DNA of 64,000 bases from Kalaharituber pfeilii (taxonomy: Eukaryota > Ascomycota > Pezizomycetes > Pezizales > Pezizaceae): positions 2,046,001 through 2,110,000 of the forward strand of contig WHUZ01000002.1 in NCBI GenBank assembly GCA_015179045.1, given 5' to 3'. Positions within the stretch are counted from its first letter, which is position 1. Every line of letters starts with the position of its first letter. Shown piece by piece: positions 10,085 to 20,629 of the stretch. The notes below the pieces were generated by a model that searched no databases, was not told the DNA's origin, and was given only the letters and a program-made list of their open reading frames with translations. Both the position numbers and the translations under genes were made by a program.

Positions 10085-10326
10085 TGTTACGGGTTCACCG
10101 CGACCGTAGTGTGGGCGGCCGGTGGAGCGCGCAAAAAGCGAAAAATGCAAGCGCATACGAGATGCGCATATGCGACGTAGGCGACATGCGACAGCTGAAA
10201 GGCGCCGCAGTCGCATAAATGAGTGCTATATGAGCTACGCAGAGGACTAGCGAGTATCGCTAGTCAAGTGTCTTTTTGGCCTGGCGGACGGTAACTCTCT
10301 GCGTTTACCACCTCCGTAACATCCTG
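10080..10326. mobile_element. Solo LTR of a retrotransposon with TCCTG target-site duplication
   Basis: 10085-10321 begins TGTTACGG and ends CCGTAACA, the short inverted termini (TG...CA) expected of an LTR. It is 237 bp long and is flanked on both sides by TCCTG (10080-10084 and 10322-10326), a perfect 5-bp target-site duplication. No internal gag/pol sequence is attached, so it is a solo LTR left by recombination. A truncated relative lies at 2740. Inside it, GCGCATATGCGA and nearby palindromes recur in both copies. Confidence 0.9.
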
Positions 10327-10389
10327 GCTGTGATAAGACGAGATTACAAGTTGCTCTTTACCCTTTCAGGGATATAACGCAGAGGCTCA

Positions 10390-10620
10390 TTTCATTTTTT
10401 GAGCTTCCCCTTGTGTATCACCTGATAGCGTGGCTGTTTTGTGGATTTTCAAGATGTGCTACAGTGCCACCTTACTCATGATCAGCTCATTACCTGTTCG
10501 GGCACGAAAGTTTATTTTATTTTCAAGCTTTCCTTGGCGCATCCCCAGACGACATCAAGCATATGATACGAAAGTGCATTTTATTTTCGAGCTTCCCCTT
10601 GTGTATCGCTTGATAGGCCA
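10390..10620. repeat. Imperfect direct repeats, GAGCTTCCCCTTGTGTATC type
   Basis: The motif TTTTGAGCTTCCCCTTGTGT followed by ATC(A/G)C(C/T)TGATAG occurs at about 10396-10429 and 10583-10617, with a diverged middle copy near 10510-10550 (TTATTTTCAAGCTTTCCTTG). The spacing is uneven. There is no coding potential; this looks like decayed repeat DNA. Confidence 0.5.
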
Positions 10621-11121
10621 TCGGCAAAAAAAATTGTTCGCGTCCCAACAGACTAGCGTCCCAAGGCGTTCCATGCGCCAGAGGCACTAACGTCATGGGA
10701 CGTCAACCGCCTATCCCAATAACAGAACTTTTCCGTCGCTGCGTCTGGGCGACTTTCCGAGTCGGCCGTCCTCCTCAACGTTGAGTATTTTCTCTGGCGT
10801 CTGGAATTTGGTTCTTTTTCACTCATGCCCCCTCAACTACGGACTAATATTCTTTGCATTATCAACTCCAGACTTATATACTGACTGCATCCTCAAGAGT
10901 GACCTGAATTAGTAGTCGGCTACTCGCGGCTCCCGCGCTTATTGCATAGATTTCATTCTACTGCGCCATAATATCATGTTTGACAACTAATTGTTTATTT
11001 GATAACTAGCTATACCAGTCTATATACAGGTTCCATTTCATTATTCCACCCATTTCATGCCATCATCCCTCGTGCTACCGCTCCGCCACATTCTCTTCCC
11101 GCCGCAGATTACGCCCTTGAG

Positions 11122-11330
11122 GGACCTGCTATACCTGTTGAATTGAGCTCATGTTGCCACATCTCGCGCCGTCGTATAGGACCTGCCGTACGTCTCAAAT
11201 TCGGCTCATTCTGCCATATCTCGCGCCGTCGAGGAAGACCTGCCATACCCGTTAAATTCAGCTCATCTTCCGCCATCCAGAGGAACCTGTCGTACCTGCA
11301 AAGTTGAGCTCACTCGGCTGCTTCTTGGGG
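11122..11330. repeat. Degenerate 57-bp tandem repeat, about 3.5 copies
   Basis: Units start at 11122, 11179 and 11236 (exactly 57 bp apart), with a shorter fourth unit from about 11282. Each begins GGACCTGCYRTAC, passes GAGCTCAT or GGCTCATT and ends near CTCGCGCCGTCG. On the minus strand the region just beyond (11258-11587) is open for 109 codons and has two CxxC pairs (CAMC, CKKC), resembling a zinc-finger scrap of a repeat-borne protein. I do not recognise the family and would not call it a gene. Confidence 0.6.
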
Positions 11331-12005
11331 CATGGAAAGGAGTCTGTTGATAGGATTCTGTATTTCTCAGGCCATCCAATTCTGCCACACTTTTTGCATT
11401 TTTCCCATGAAAGAACGCAGTTATTTTCAGTGTATGGGCACATTGCGCAATTTCTTCCCACCAAGGTCTCAGGCCATGAGGGGTAATTCCGGCGGCGTAA
11501 CGTAATATCCGGCGGCCGGAGTAGCCCAAGAGACCTGATGAGTCTAACAACTGGAGCCCTTTTCGCGACAACGTAACTTCGTCTCAATTCAGCGATGTCC
11601 TAAGAGGGCACCTCATACAAACTGGAACGTTGTCAGATTGAGATAATTGACCACCGTAAAGATACTGGATATTGACGTTAGGCATATCGTGAGGTGAAAT
11701 TGCCATCCGATGTAAACATTTGACATGGCACGTCGGTTGCCTCGTTAATAACGTTATTTGTTATTCCCAGGCATCGGGATATATAAGGTTAAATGTTGCG
11801 CAGTATGACGGCACATGGAATGGGAATATACGGGCGAACATGGCTATAATGAAGGCCAAGAAGCTGACCGATTTTCTTCACTATAACAAGTTTTCACTAA
11901 CGAGGCGCACTTTCTTTACCTGTGTAGACAAAGAAGCTCGCCTATCTCTTCACTACAGCCAGGTTTTCACTAAAAAGAAGTTCATTATAGCCAGGGTCAC
12001 CCGTA

Positions 12006-12110
12006 GCGTCAGGACGCCGGGCCTAGTTAGCGAGGCGTTCAGATGCCGGGCCTAGTTAGCGAAGCGTCAGGATGCCGGGCGTAGTTAGAAGGACGTTAGG
12101 ATACGCTAAC
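12006..12110 (+). repeat. 29-bp tandem repeat (GCCGGGCCTAGTTAGCG), 3.6 copies
   Basis: Units at 12006-12034, 12035-12063, 12064-12091 and a partial one at 12092-12110 share GCGTCAGGAYGCCGGGCCTA followed by GTTAGCGA. A diverged inverted relative lies at 44346-44416. Just upstream (about 11878-12000), the phrase TTCACTATA(A)C...TTTTCACTAA is itself duplicated. The region 10322-13207 contains no gene that I can support. Confidence 0.65.
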
Positions 12111-13207
12111 GCACGGGACGTATCCAGTTATCATGACGCTGCGCCCGCGCGTCAGGACGCATTTTCGTCATTGCTGACGTTATACACGAATATGGTCTCA
12201 TTCGTGAGGTATGCAGTTATAAGGTATGCTCAGCAGCCTTACGGTTGATGACTTCTATGTTCATACGTACGTGCAATTACTACTACATATCCATCACATT
12301 TTCTCAAAACCTGAGAACTTCAGCATCCCACGTCCGCTGCATCCGTAAGAAATGGGATGAGTTGTTCTGGTGCCCAGATGTTATGTATTCTAATTCAGTT
12401 CGCAGCTCTTTGGCATCTGGAACATCTGTACCTATGTATTTCAACTAAGAAACACCGCTTCCACTGTACATAACATATGAGCATGTTCATGAAGGCGTAA
12501 ACGCTGAGAAGCGTCTTTGACTCCCCCAAGATAGTTGATGTCACGTGAGTGTGTTGACATGTCTTGGCAATAGAAGCCGGAGAGCCGGAAGGTTCGTAGT
12601 CTCACAGGGAATTGAGGGGTTGTGAGCATGCAATATAGGTTCAGGGTGGCCGCTTTACTCTTTACCTAGGCTGTATTTTGTACATTTTCCTTTTTTTTTA
12701 ATTTTTTTTATTTATTATTTTTTTTCTTTTTCCTATGTGACTCTCCATCATCACCATTTTCTAACGTCATGAGATTTAAATACCCACCTTACCTATCCCC
12801 AGATATGCTATATTCTATAGAGCAGGCATACACCGTCTGAACCTGCATACCCCCCCTACCCCTACATTAATCCCTTCACCTCTCGTATAGCATGAATCAA
12901 CCTATGTATAACTCTGAGCACGCAGATTCAGGGGTGGCATTGGTCCATGACACTGTGACCTGATTCTGCTTGTTCAAACCGTTAACCATGGGTAAGTGGG
13001 TTGACATCATTACAATACCTTTCAATGCAAATTGCAAGAATTGAAATGATGAACAAACCTTCTTGCATGTATTAACTGCAATTTCCTTGGGGAGACATTC
13101 AGCTCTAGAATTACTCTGATCTTTTCATTGATACTTTTAATCACAGTCTAGTTTCTCAAAGTAATTGAGAATATTGCTAACCTAGTTTGATGTGATAGGT
13201 TCATATT
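12111..13207. other. Intergenic region before molybdopterin synthase small subunit gene
   Basis: No gene is recognised. It contains a long T-rich low-complexity tract (about 12688-12732) and ordinary AT-rich DNA. An ATGGGTAAGTGGG at 12989 followed by an AG at 13198 looks like a 5' exon-intron start, but joining it to the downstream gene puts the gene out of frame, so it was not used. Confidence 0.4.
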
Positions 13208-13486
13208 ATGTCCACGTTCAAGATACTATATTTTGCAGGCTGTTCAAGTTATACATCACGGGCTTCAGATGATTTTCCGGCCCCTCTTCCTATTTCTAAA
13301 CTTTTTCCATTATTAGAAGAGAAATATCCAGGAATTATTGCAAAAGTCTTGGGAAGTTGTTTGGTTACAGTGAATCTGGAATACGTCGATGTGCCTGAGA
13401 GTGGACAGAATAGTCTCGATGCAGATGAAATGATTATTCGACCAGGGGATGAAGTTGCTATTATTCCGCCTGTGAGCTCAGGCTGA
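13208..13486 (+). CDS. cnxG: Molybdopterin synthase sulfur-carrier (small) subunit, MOCS2A/CnxG type
   Basis: Intact single-exon ORF of 92 residues. It is the ubiquitin-like (MoaD-type) small subunit that, after thiocarboxylation of its C-terminal Gly, supplies sulfur to precursor Z in molybdenum cofactor synthesis in the cytosol. The family pattern is clear: KILYFAGCSSYTSRASDDFP, LPISKLFPLLEEKYPGI, LEYVDV, DEMIIRPGDEVAIIPPV. The length is typical. The last residues are VSSG rather than the usual Gly-Gly end; only the final Gly that is adenylated is kept (TCA GGC TGA). I cannot tell whether this is normal for the lineage or a substitution. No partner subunit gene lies nearby. Flanking DNA is gene-poor. 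Confidence 0.9.
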   Translation: MSTFKILYFAGCSSYTSRASDDFPAPLPISKLFPLLEEKYPGIIAKVLGSCLVTVNLEYVDVPESGQNSLDADEMIIRPGDEVAIIPPVSSG

Positions 13487-14737
13487 TCATGTAGCCTCTA
13501 TAGAGCTGTGAAGTAGCTAGCTGGCATTGCTCACTATTGACACGACTTTTTTATTCTGACAAGCATTGACAGCATTAATACCAAGGATGATTTGCTTATA
13601 TGATGACAGGATACCTGAGCTTAAGAATGTAATTGCACATCTCAATATTGTTTTTCCAAGATGGCACAGAAACCATGTGACGTTGGTGATACACCATTCG
13701 ATGGTCATAGTCTGCTTCATCCTTAGTATCATCATACTTCAGACCGCCTCGAGAATCTCAAACCGTAACTGGACGCGCCCCTGTGGTGCGGGGCGTCACA
13801 TGTGGGTTACAGACTGGTTATAGGTCGGAATCTCCAGCCAGAATGAGTTATTGGACAAGCCGTTACTACACTTGGGTCACTCAAGGGATGGATTGACCTT
13901 AGTTTGGTCGGCACGATTGGTTTGCAAGATTTTCGTGATAGTTCTGGGCCCCGCATTATGCATTTCCGATTCAGTCATGTCTTAATCCTGCAACATGAGT
14001 CCAAGCTAACCGCTGTGATTCATGCTCCCCACATTTACACTAACTTGGGACGAAGCTTCCCAACACTCATGGGTGTGGGGCATGGGATATGTATCATCTA
14101 AGTTTCCGACTCACGCTGCTCTCCGTTTTATATTTATCCACAAGAGTTGAAACTTGTCCAATCCAACAATCTGATTACAGCTGCCTGGTCTTGACTCCTT
14201 CGCCGCTGACCCACATACAGCTACTACTCTTGCTCTACTTTCTTGACGCCACACTGGATTTGAATCACTGTAGGGTTATTATTGTTAATAAGTGGTTCAA
14301 AAGTTGATTAGCTGATTGACATGCCGTACGACCACATGATACTCGGGTCTGCCATGATTGATTGCACGACTGATTTGCACGTTGCATGTTTGTTCAAGAC
14401 AGGCTCTATCGTGACCTATTACCAATCAATTGGAGATGGAGCTAGAGTCAGTGGGAGCTGTAGTAGAAGGTAATGGAGCCCTTCGGGCAATTCTCAATCT
14501 TCGTTGATATGCCTATGAAGATATTGGTATAAGCTCCACGTTATCATAGAAATAGCAATGCAGGTACAAACCAAACATGTCTGACAGGTCTTCCGGAAAG
14601 TCTTACTGCGACCAGGTACAGCGAACTCAGATACAGGTTACACCTGCTTGCGACGGATGCAATGTGAAGTATCCATGACATTGAAATTGAAAGATGCCGT
14701 AGAAAGAGACGACTGCCTCGCTAAACAGGTGATCGCA

Positions 14738-14832
14738 GTGATAGCCAGAATTATGCTATAGGAAGTGACGATTGCTACCACCGACGTGAGCATTGCAGGA
14801 ATGTATTTTTTTGTGGCGATTCAACAGTACAG
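14738..14832 (+). repeat. Dispersed repeat, copy B (matches 1271-1365 inverted)
   Basis: See copy A: 14793-14832 agrees with the reverse complement of 1271-1310 at 38 of 40 positions, with weaker similarity back to about 14738. The repeat ends where the foldback-like element at 14826-15169 begins, so that element may have inserted into it. Confidence 0.6.
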
Positions 14833-15169
14833 TATCCCCCTCAGAGTGTATCGATCCGTATCGACCCCCGGGAGTAACTAACATTTATAGCAATAGTAGC
14901 ATTTATCTCCTGTTTCCCTACCTACACATTCTTCGTTCTTCGCATTCCATCCTTCATCTCTGTTTATCGTTTACAGGGCAAACAGCAAGAAGCACTTTGA
15001 CACAAACCTCCTACAGCAGCTATTCATCTCTGTTCATCGTACACATTCTTCGTTCTTCGCTTTCAATATCATGGATACTTACGTTGCATCCGTTGCAACC
15101 AGGTTCGCTCGGGGGTCCATACACTCTGAGGGGGGGGGTGGCATGGGTGTGTGTGTAAAAGTACAGTAT
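14826..15169. mobile_element. Foldback/MITE-like insertion flanked by 10-bp direct repeats
   Basis: AGTACAGTAT occurs at 14826-14835 and 15160-15169. Between them, the left part CCCCCTCAGAGTGTAT (14836-14851), followed by CGACCCCCGGG, has an inverted partner near 15109-15139 (CGGGGGTCCATACACTCTGA followed by a G-run). Inside, CTACACATTCTTCGTTCTTC (about 14921) is repeated as GTACACATTCTTCGTTCTTC (about 15040). The right inverted arm ends about 20 bp before the direct repeat, so the exact boundary is uncertain. No transposase is encoded. Confidence 0.55.
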
Positions 15170-15720
15170 AGTAGACTAGCGGTGCCCCGACCTTAAGGCG
15201 CGCTGTAGTGAGCGGCCGAATGTGGCTGTCTGAGGGGGGGTGCGGCGTATAGGGTCTGGCGTAATGGGGGGTTTTAGCGCGGCTGCCGAATGATTAAGCG
15301 AGACAATGATAATTATTTCCCTGATGGTGCCGTGCTTTTTCTTGGGCCTTCCGTAGGGAATTTTTCTTCCGTTACCCTCAACTCATTGAGCAAACTTGCG
15401 AATTCGCTCAAAGGATTACGTGCATGCATAATTACATGTACTCGAGTTACACGCATGCAGATTGACGCATATAACCACCCGTTTTTGACGAGACGAACTA
15501 TTCATATATTATCTACATATGATGACGTCGATTCATATTTATTTTACATAGACATGGCATAGGAAAATCTCTAAGCTTCGCTCCCGGTCACTTAGAGTCC
15601 CTGGACATGCTTTTTTTTAATTGGTATATTCAAACAATCCCCCAAACACAAAGAAACCAAAATTTCAATTTCACCGACCGCCTTTTTTTTTCCCCTACCA
15701 GACGGCTCGCGCCAGATAAT

Positions 15721-17519
15721 CTAAGCCCGCTTCTCTGCCTCCAGTTCCTCCACAATGACCCTCTTCACCAACTCCGCCTCCGCCCTCTCCACATCCCTAC
15801 ACCTCCTCTCCCTTTGTTCGAGCCCAATAAACTCCTTCGGCCTCACCAACTCCTCAAACCCGTACCCCTCAACCTTACCCAACGCCAAATCCACCGCATG
15901 CGAAAACTTCGCTGGATGCGCCGTAGACAATGAGATGAAGTGCTCATTGTCCTGCAGTTTCCCTCCCGTCTCTGCCTTCCTTGCTGCGATGACACGGAGG
16001 GCCCCAGCAACTCCAACTGCCGAGTGGGGGTCGAGAATATATCTCCCCGTAGCTGGGTTCGTGAACACGCTCTTGATGGTCACGACGGTGGTTTCGTCGC
16101 TGACGCGCTGGGAACCAAAGTCGCGGCGGCATGCAGCGAGGGTGGCGTCGGAGACGGCGATGCGCCCGGTGGCTTTGAGAGACTCCATCCAGTCTTTGAC
16201 GACCGCACCCGCAGCGGCTTGATCCTTTCCGCCGGCAGTCTCGGTTTCGAGTGCAAGGTACCAAAGTAAACGCTCAAAGTTTGAAGACACCAGGATGTCC
16301 ATTGCCGGAGACAGCGTTTCCTTGACGCCAGCAGGGTCAGCTTTGACACCGTCTTCGATAAGACCTCCTTCTGCTGCTTTCCCAGTCACGAAATGTTTCT
16401 CGTAAACGCCCGACTTAACAAAGCGGTCGAGGATGTCATTTGGGTTGGTGCTGATGTGGAGTTTGGCGATGGGCAGCCCCATACGTTTGGCGAAGTAGCC
16501 GGCAAGGATGTCACCAAAGTTGCCGGTGGGGACGATGTACTGGAGCTTGAATGAAGGGTCCGGCGATGTGAGGTTCGAGGGGACGATGGCGAAGTATGAA
16601 TGGAAGTAGTAGACAATTTGGGCGAGGATGCGGGCCCAATTGATAGAGTTGACGGCGCCAAGATTGTGGGCTTTGTTGAATTCGGGGTCGGAGAAGAGGG
16701 TTTTGACGATATCCTGAAGGCAGTAGAAGTTAGACTGGGGTGTAACGGATGGCATCTTGAAGTGGAGGGAGAGTGGACGTCCATACCTGGCAATCGTCGA
16801 ATGTGCCTTCGACAGCAACATTGTGGACATTCTTATCCAGAACAGTCGTCATCTGCGCTTCTTGGATAGGCGAGACCCGCCCCTTGGGATGTAGAATGAA
16901 CACGCTGACATCCTTCTTGCCTCGCAAGCCGTAGATTGCTGCACTTCCGGTATCACCGCTGGTGGCGCCAACAACAGTCAGGTGGTGTCGCTGTCCCTCC
17001 ACAGCCGCCTTGTTTTTCCGCACTAGAAAGTACTCGAAGAGGTTTCCGACAAATTGGAGAGCTACATCCTTGAATGCAAAGGTGGGTCCGTGGAAGAGCT
17101 CTAGAAGATGGAGATGCTCGTCCGGAAGTAGTGGCCTGAGCGGAGTGACCTTGGGATGCCGGAATGTCGAGTACGACCTTGTGATGAGCTCCTTGAGGTC
17201 GCTGTGGGGGATCTCCGATGGTGAGATGTAGAGGGAGAGAACTTCGAAGGCCAATTCCTGAAACGAAAGGCTCTTCCACGCCTGAAACCAGTTTTCGGGG
17301 AGCGATGGGATTTGCTCGGGGATGAAGAGGCCGCCGTCAGAAGCTAGACCCTTGAGCACGACCTCCTCGAACGATAACTGTGATAGGTATTTAGTGTTAA
17401 CATAGCAGTTGTAGTAGTAGCAGTAGACAGAAGGTGGGGCACTGGAATTGGAAGGAGCTTACGCCGTAAGAACCACCCCTTGTGCTCAGGTACTTTTGCG
17501 ACGGGAGATGCGTGGCCAT
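15721..17519 (-). CDS. THR4: Threonine synthase
   Basis: PLP enzyme that converts O-phosphohomoserine to threonine. Three exons: 17519-17463, 17377-16787 and 16713-15721; introns 17462-17378 and 16786-16714 (GTAAGC...CACAG, GTATGG...TTCAG). The spliced length is 546 residues, normal for fungal Thr4. The N-terminus MATHLPSQKYLSTRGG is typical; the PLP lysine lies in GPTFAFKDVAL (about residue 122); VVGATSGDTGSAAIYGLRG and VPTGNFGDILAGYFAKRMG are the phosphate- and cofactor-binding segments; VEGTFDDCQ at the second junction supports the splicing. The C-terminal part carries the fungal-type extension. It diverges from ADE2 across a 1.2-kb intergenic region. All frames are intact. Confidence 0.96.
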
Positions 17520-18732
17520 TGCAATTGTGGTGCACGAGTGTGCCTGCGTGTTCAGTCGGGGTGAACTGCGGCAGCGAGGGCGACCAGCGAGGGAGGGCGA
17601 TGAGCTATGGGGTCCTGGATGGAAAGGAGGCGGCGGGGTATCACAATATGGTGGGGAGAATGAATGATCTATATTCATCCATGCCAAGCCATCCAAGCTG
17701 CTCAAGTATGCTACTCACTGTTGAGCTGATGCAAGACACAAGCTGAGGCAAGACATAAGCTGAATTGTACTCGAGAACAGCCGCATGCATGTCTTCCTAT
17801 GGCAAACCCATGCTCATAGTTTTCTCTATATCTCCTCTATGATATAAAAGCCACCTCTTTATTCTATTATATTCCGGGATCAATGAATCAATCTACTAAC
17901 ATACGATTTACTACAGCTACGATTCTTCTTGCTCTTCTTTCTAACAGTAGTTGTAATTCTTTCTAATTATGATTGTTTAACCATGAAGAGAGTGTCTGTA
18001 GCGTTTATAATTCTATGCTGGAGATGTTTTCTTTAGGTGAGCACTTCTCATATTCGAGGACATACACTGTGTCATTGAAAGTTTGTATCCAACCTTCGAG
18101 CAGGGGGCTTGGCGCTCTACATGTCTCGAGGCGGTCGGAACTAACTAACTAGTAGCACACAGGTTTTTACCAGCTCCTGTAAATCATTCAACGCACCTTA
18201 CAAGTAGTTACCCCCATTACATTCAATATTACTTGATGCACAGCGAGTGAAAACGATGAGACGGAATCATTATGCTCTACATGAATAGTCAGGAAGCCAG
18301 ACTTCTTGTGCGTACCTTGGTCAACTATCCTCGTAAGATAGGTCTTGTGAAGTCGAGAAAGATACATTGGAATTCGCTATATTTTCTCTTCAATGGCGTC
18401 CCCTCTCCAAGCTCAGGGTCGCCCACCTACCCGCTTATCGATATGCAGTACCCCACCTACCCTTACCCTGAGCTTGCGGAGAAAAAAACTCGGCATCCAC
18501 CCGCGGCAAAGGCTGTTTGGAGGGACAGACTTCCGCACTGGACTCACCCACCTTCGGAGTATAAAAGGAATAAAGGATCCCCGTTTGGCCAAACAGCTCA
18601 ATTGCGATTGTCGCCGACGGCATACTAGAGCAGAATAGCAAGAGTCGACGTTGGCCTACTCCCATTACATTTGCACGCCTTTTTGCCTGATCATTCCGAA
18701 AGCTCATCTTTCTCACCTCGCAAACGGTGATC
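17520..18732. promoter_or_regulatory. Divergent intergenic region between THR4 and ADE2
   Basis: A 1.2-kb region shared by the two divergent genes. TATAAAAG at 18560-18567 lies about 170 bp before the ADE2 start and is a plausible TATA element. Another GATATAAAAGCC is at about 17839. I did not find a convincing Gcn4/CpcA (TGACTCA) or Bas1 site. The rest shows nothing further. Confidence 0.4.
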
Positions 18733-20629
18733 ATGGACCCCCGCACAGTGGGTATTCTCGGAGCCGGCCAGGTTCGCTGTCACATTCTAGTCGCTTGATT
18801 TTTTCTTTTTCACTAAAAGAATGCTGCTGACCCGCCGGACCAGCTCGGCCGCATGATGGTTGAAGCGGCGCACCGACTCAACATTCCGACTGTTCTCTGC
18901 GATGTCCCGCCGGATGCACCTGCGAAACAGCTCAATGCACTCAACACCCACGTCCATGGCTCCTTCGCCGACGCCGACGCAATACACGAGCTCGCGACAA
19001 GGTGTGACGTCATCACGGCGGAGATTGAGCATGTTGATACGCACATCCTCGAGGAACTGGAGAAGCCTGAGTATTACGAAACGAAACTCGGTGGGAAGAA
19101 GGTGGACATCCAGCCAGACTGGGCTACAATAAGGACGATTCAAGATAAATATCTGCAAAAGCTCAAGTTAATTGCAGGGGGAGTTGCGACGGCAGAAGTG
19201 ATTTCAGTGGAGCATCCGACACCGGAAGGCTTGAGGAACGTAGCGGCAGTTTTTGGATATCCTTATATGCTGAAAGCGCGAACATTGGCTTATGATGGTA
19301 GAGGAAATTATGCCGTGAAGAGTGAGGAGGATATTCCGGCGGCGTTGAAGACTTTGGAGGGTAAACCGCTGTATGCAGAGAGGTGGGCGCATTTTAAGAT
19401 GGAGCTGGCGGTGATGGTGGTGAGGGGGCGGAATGAGGTTAAGGGCTATCCGGTGGCGGAAACAGTACATCATGATAGTATTCTGAGGGTGTGCTATGTT
19501 CCCGCGCGGGGTGTGAGTCAGGAAATTCTGAATAAGGCGAGGGGTTTGGCGGAGAGGGCAGTGGCATTGTTTCCTGGCAAGGGTGTATTCGGTGTGGAGA
19601 TGTTTCTCATGAATGATGGTCTGGACCATTTCTTGATTTTTTACACTTGAAGGCAATTATTGACCAAGTATAACAGATAGTATACTTATCAATGAGATCG
19701 CTCCTCGCCCACATAACTCCGGTCATTATACCATTGACGCATGTCCCACGAGTCAGTTTGATATCCATCTCCGCGCCATCCTTGACCTTCCCATGCCTCC
19801 ATCCGCCACCTGTCTTTCAACGGTTTCCACAAATGCTATTATGATCAACATCCTTGGATCTTCGCAACCAAATTCACCATGGGGCCATCTTGAACTCGCT
19901 CGTATGGCTTTGTCAGTCCCAGGTGCAACCGTGCATCTCTACGGAAAAGGCCCTGGCCGCCCAGGGCGAAAAATGGGTCACATTACAGTGGTTGGAGGGT
20001 CTATGGAAGCAGTGGAAAAAAACGCTCGTCCGCTAATCGATGCTGCGTTTGCACCTCTCAAGCCCCCAGTATCACTAATAAGGCCACTCGCAAGGCCTAA
20101 GCCCGTGGTGTCCATCATAATGGGCTCAGACTCAGATTTGCCGGTTCTGATTCCCGCTTGCCAGACGTTGAAGAAGTTTGAGGTTCCGTTCGAGTGCACA
20201 GTTGTATCTGCGCACCGTACGCCCCAGCGCATGGTGGAATTTGCGCACAATGCCCGCAACCGCGGGATCCGCGTCATCATCGCTGCAGCTGGCGGCGCCG
20301 CCCACCTCCCTGGAATGACTGCGAGTGAGACCACGCTCCCGGTCATCGGAGTCCCTGTTTGCGGGAGTCAGTTGGCGGGCGTGGACAGCATTCTCAGCAT
20401 CGTGCAAATGCCGAGGGGGATTCCGGTGGCAACGGTGGGGATTAATAACGGGACGAATGCAGCATTGTTGGCAGTAAGGATTGTGGCGCTGGGAGATGAG
20501 GAATTAGCAAAGAGGCTGGATAGGTATATCAAGAATATGGAGGAAGAGGTGTTGGAAAAAGCGAGGAGGCTGGAGACGTTTGATGAGAAGGAGGGGATGG
20601 AGGGATGGGAGGTATATTTGTCGAAGTAG
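18733..20629 (+). CDS. ADE2: Phosphoribosylaminoimidazole carboxylase (PurK-PurE fusion, Ade2)
   Basis: Carries out carboxylation of AIR to CAIR in purine synthesis. Exons: 18733-18771, 18844-19618 and 19677-20629; introns 18772-18843 and 19619-19676. The total is 588 residues, the usual fungal length. The N-terminal PurK-like ATP-grasp half begins TVGILGAGQ and LGRMMVEAA across intron 1, with [18 protein letters not shown] and [28 protein letters not shown] directly follows the second intron and fixes the splice site. The C-terminal PurE half (about residues 430-588) has [24 protein letters not shown] and [12 protein letters not shown], the AIR mutase-type active site. The donor of intron 2 is GTCTGG, unusual but frame-consistent, so the junction residue is less certain. 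Confidence 0.95.

Larger units (their letters stand above)
13487..15720. other. Gene-poor stretch with foldback element
   Basis: No intact gene is seen between the molybdopterin synthase gene and threonine synthase. It contains copy B of the dispersed repeat (14738-14832) and a foldback-like insertion (14826-15169), both listed separately. From about 15180 to 15300 the DNA becomes unusually G-rich (runs of six to eight G) without any feature I can name. A 90-codon ORF at 15290-15562 resembles nothing I know. Confidence 0.4.

Noticed and set aside
11258..11587. 109-codon Cys-rich ORF as a real zinc-finger gene
   Set aside because: No recognised family, overlaps degenerate tandem repeats, and no splice or start context supports it; kept only as a remark.
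12989..13207. Extra 5' exon (ATGGGTAAGT) for the molybdopterin synthase gene
   Set aside because: Splicing it to the AG at 13198 leads out of frame with the conserved protein; the ATG at 13208 suffices.
16386..16793. 135-codon minus-strand ORF
   Set aside because: Out-of-frame shadow of threonine synthase exon 3.
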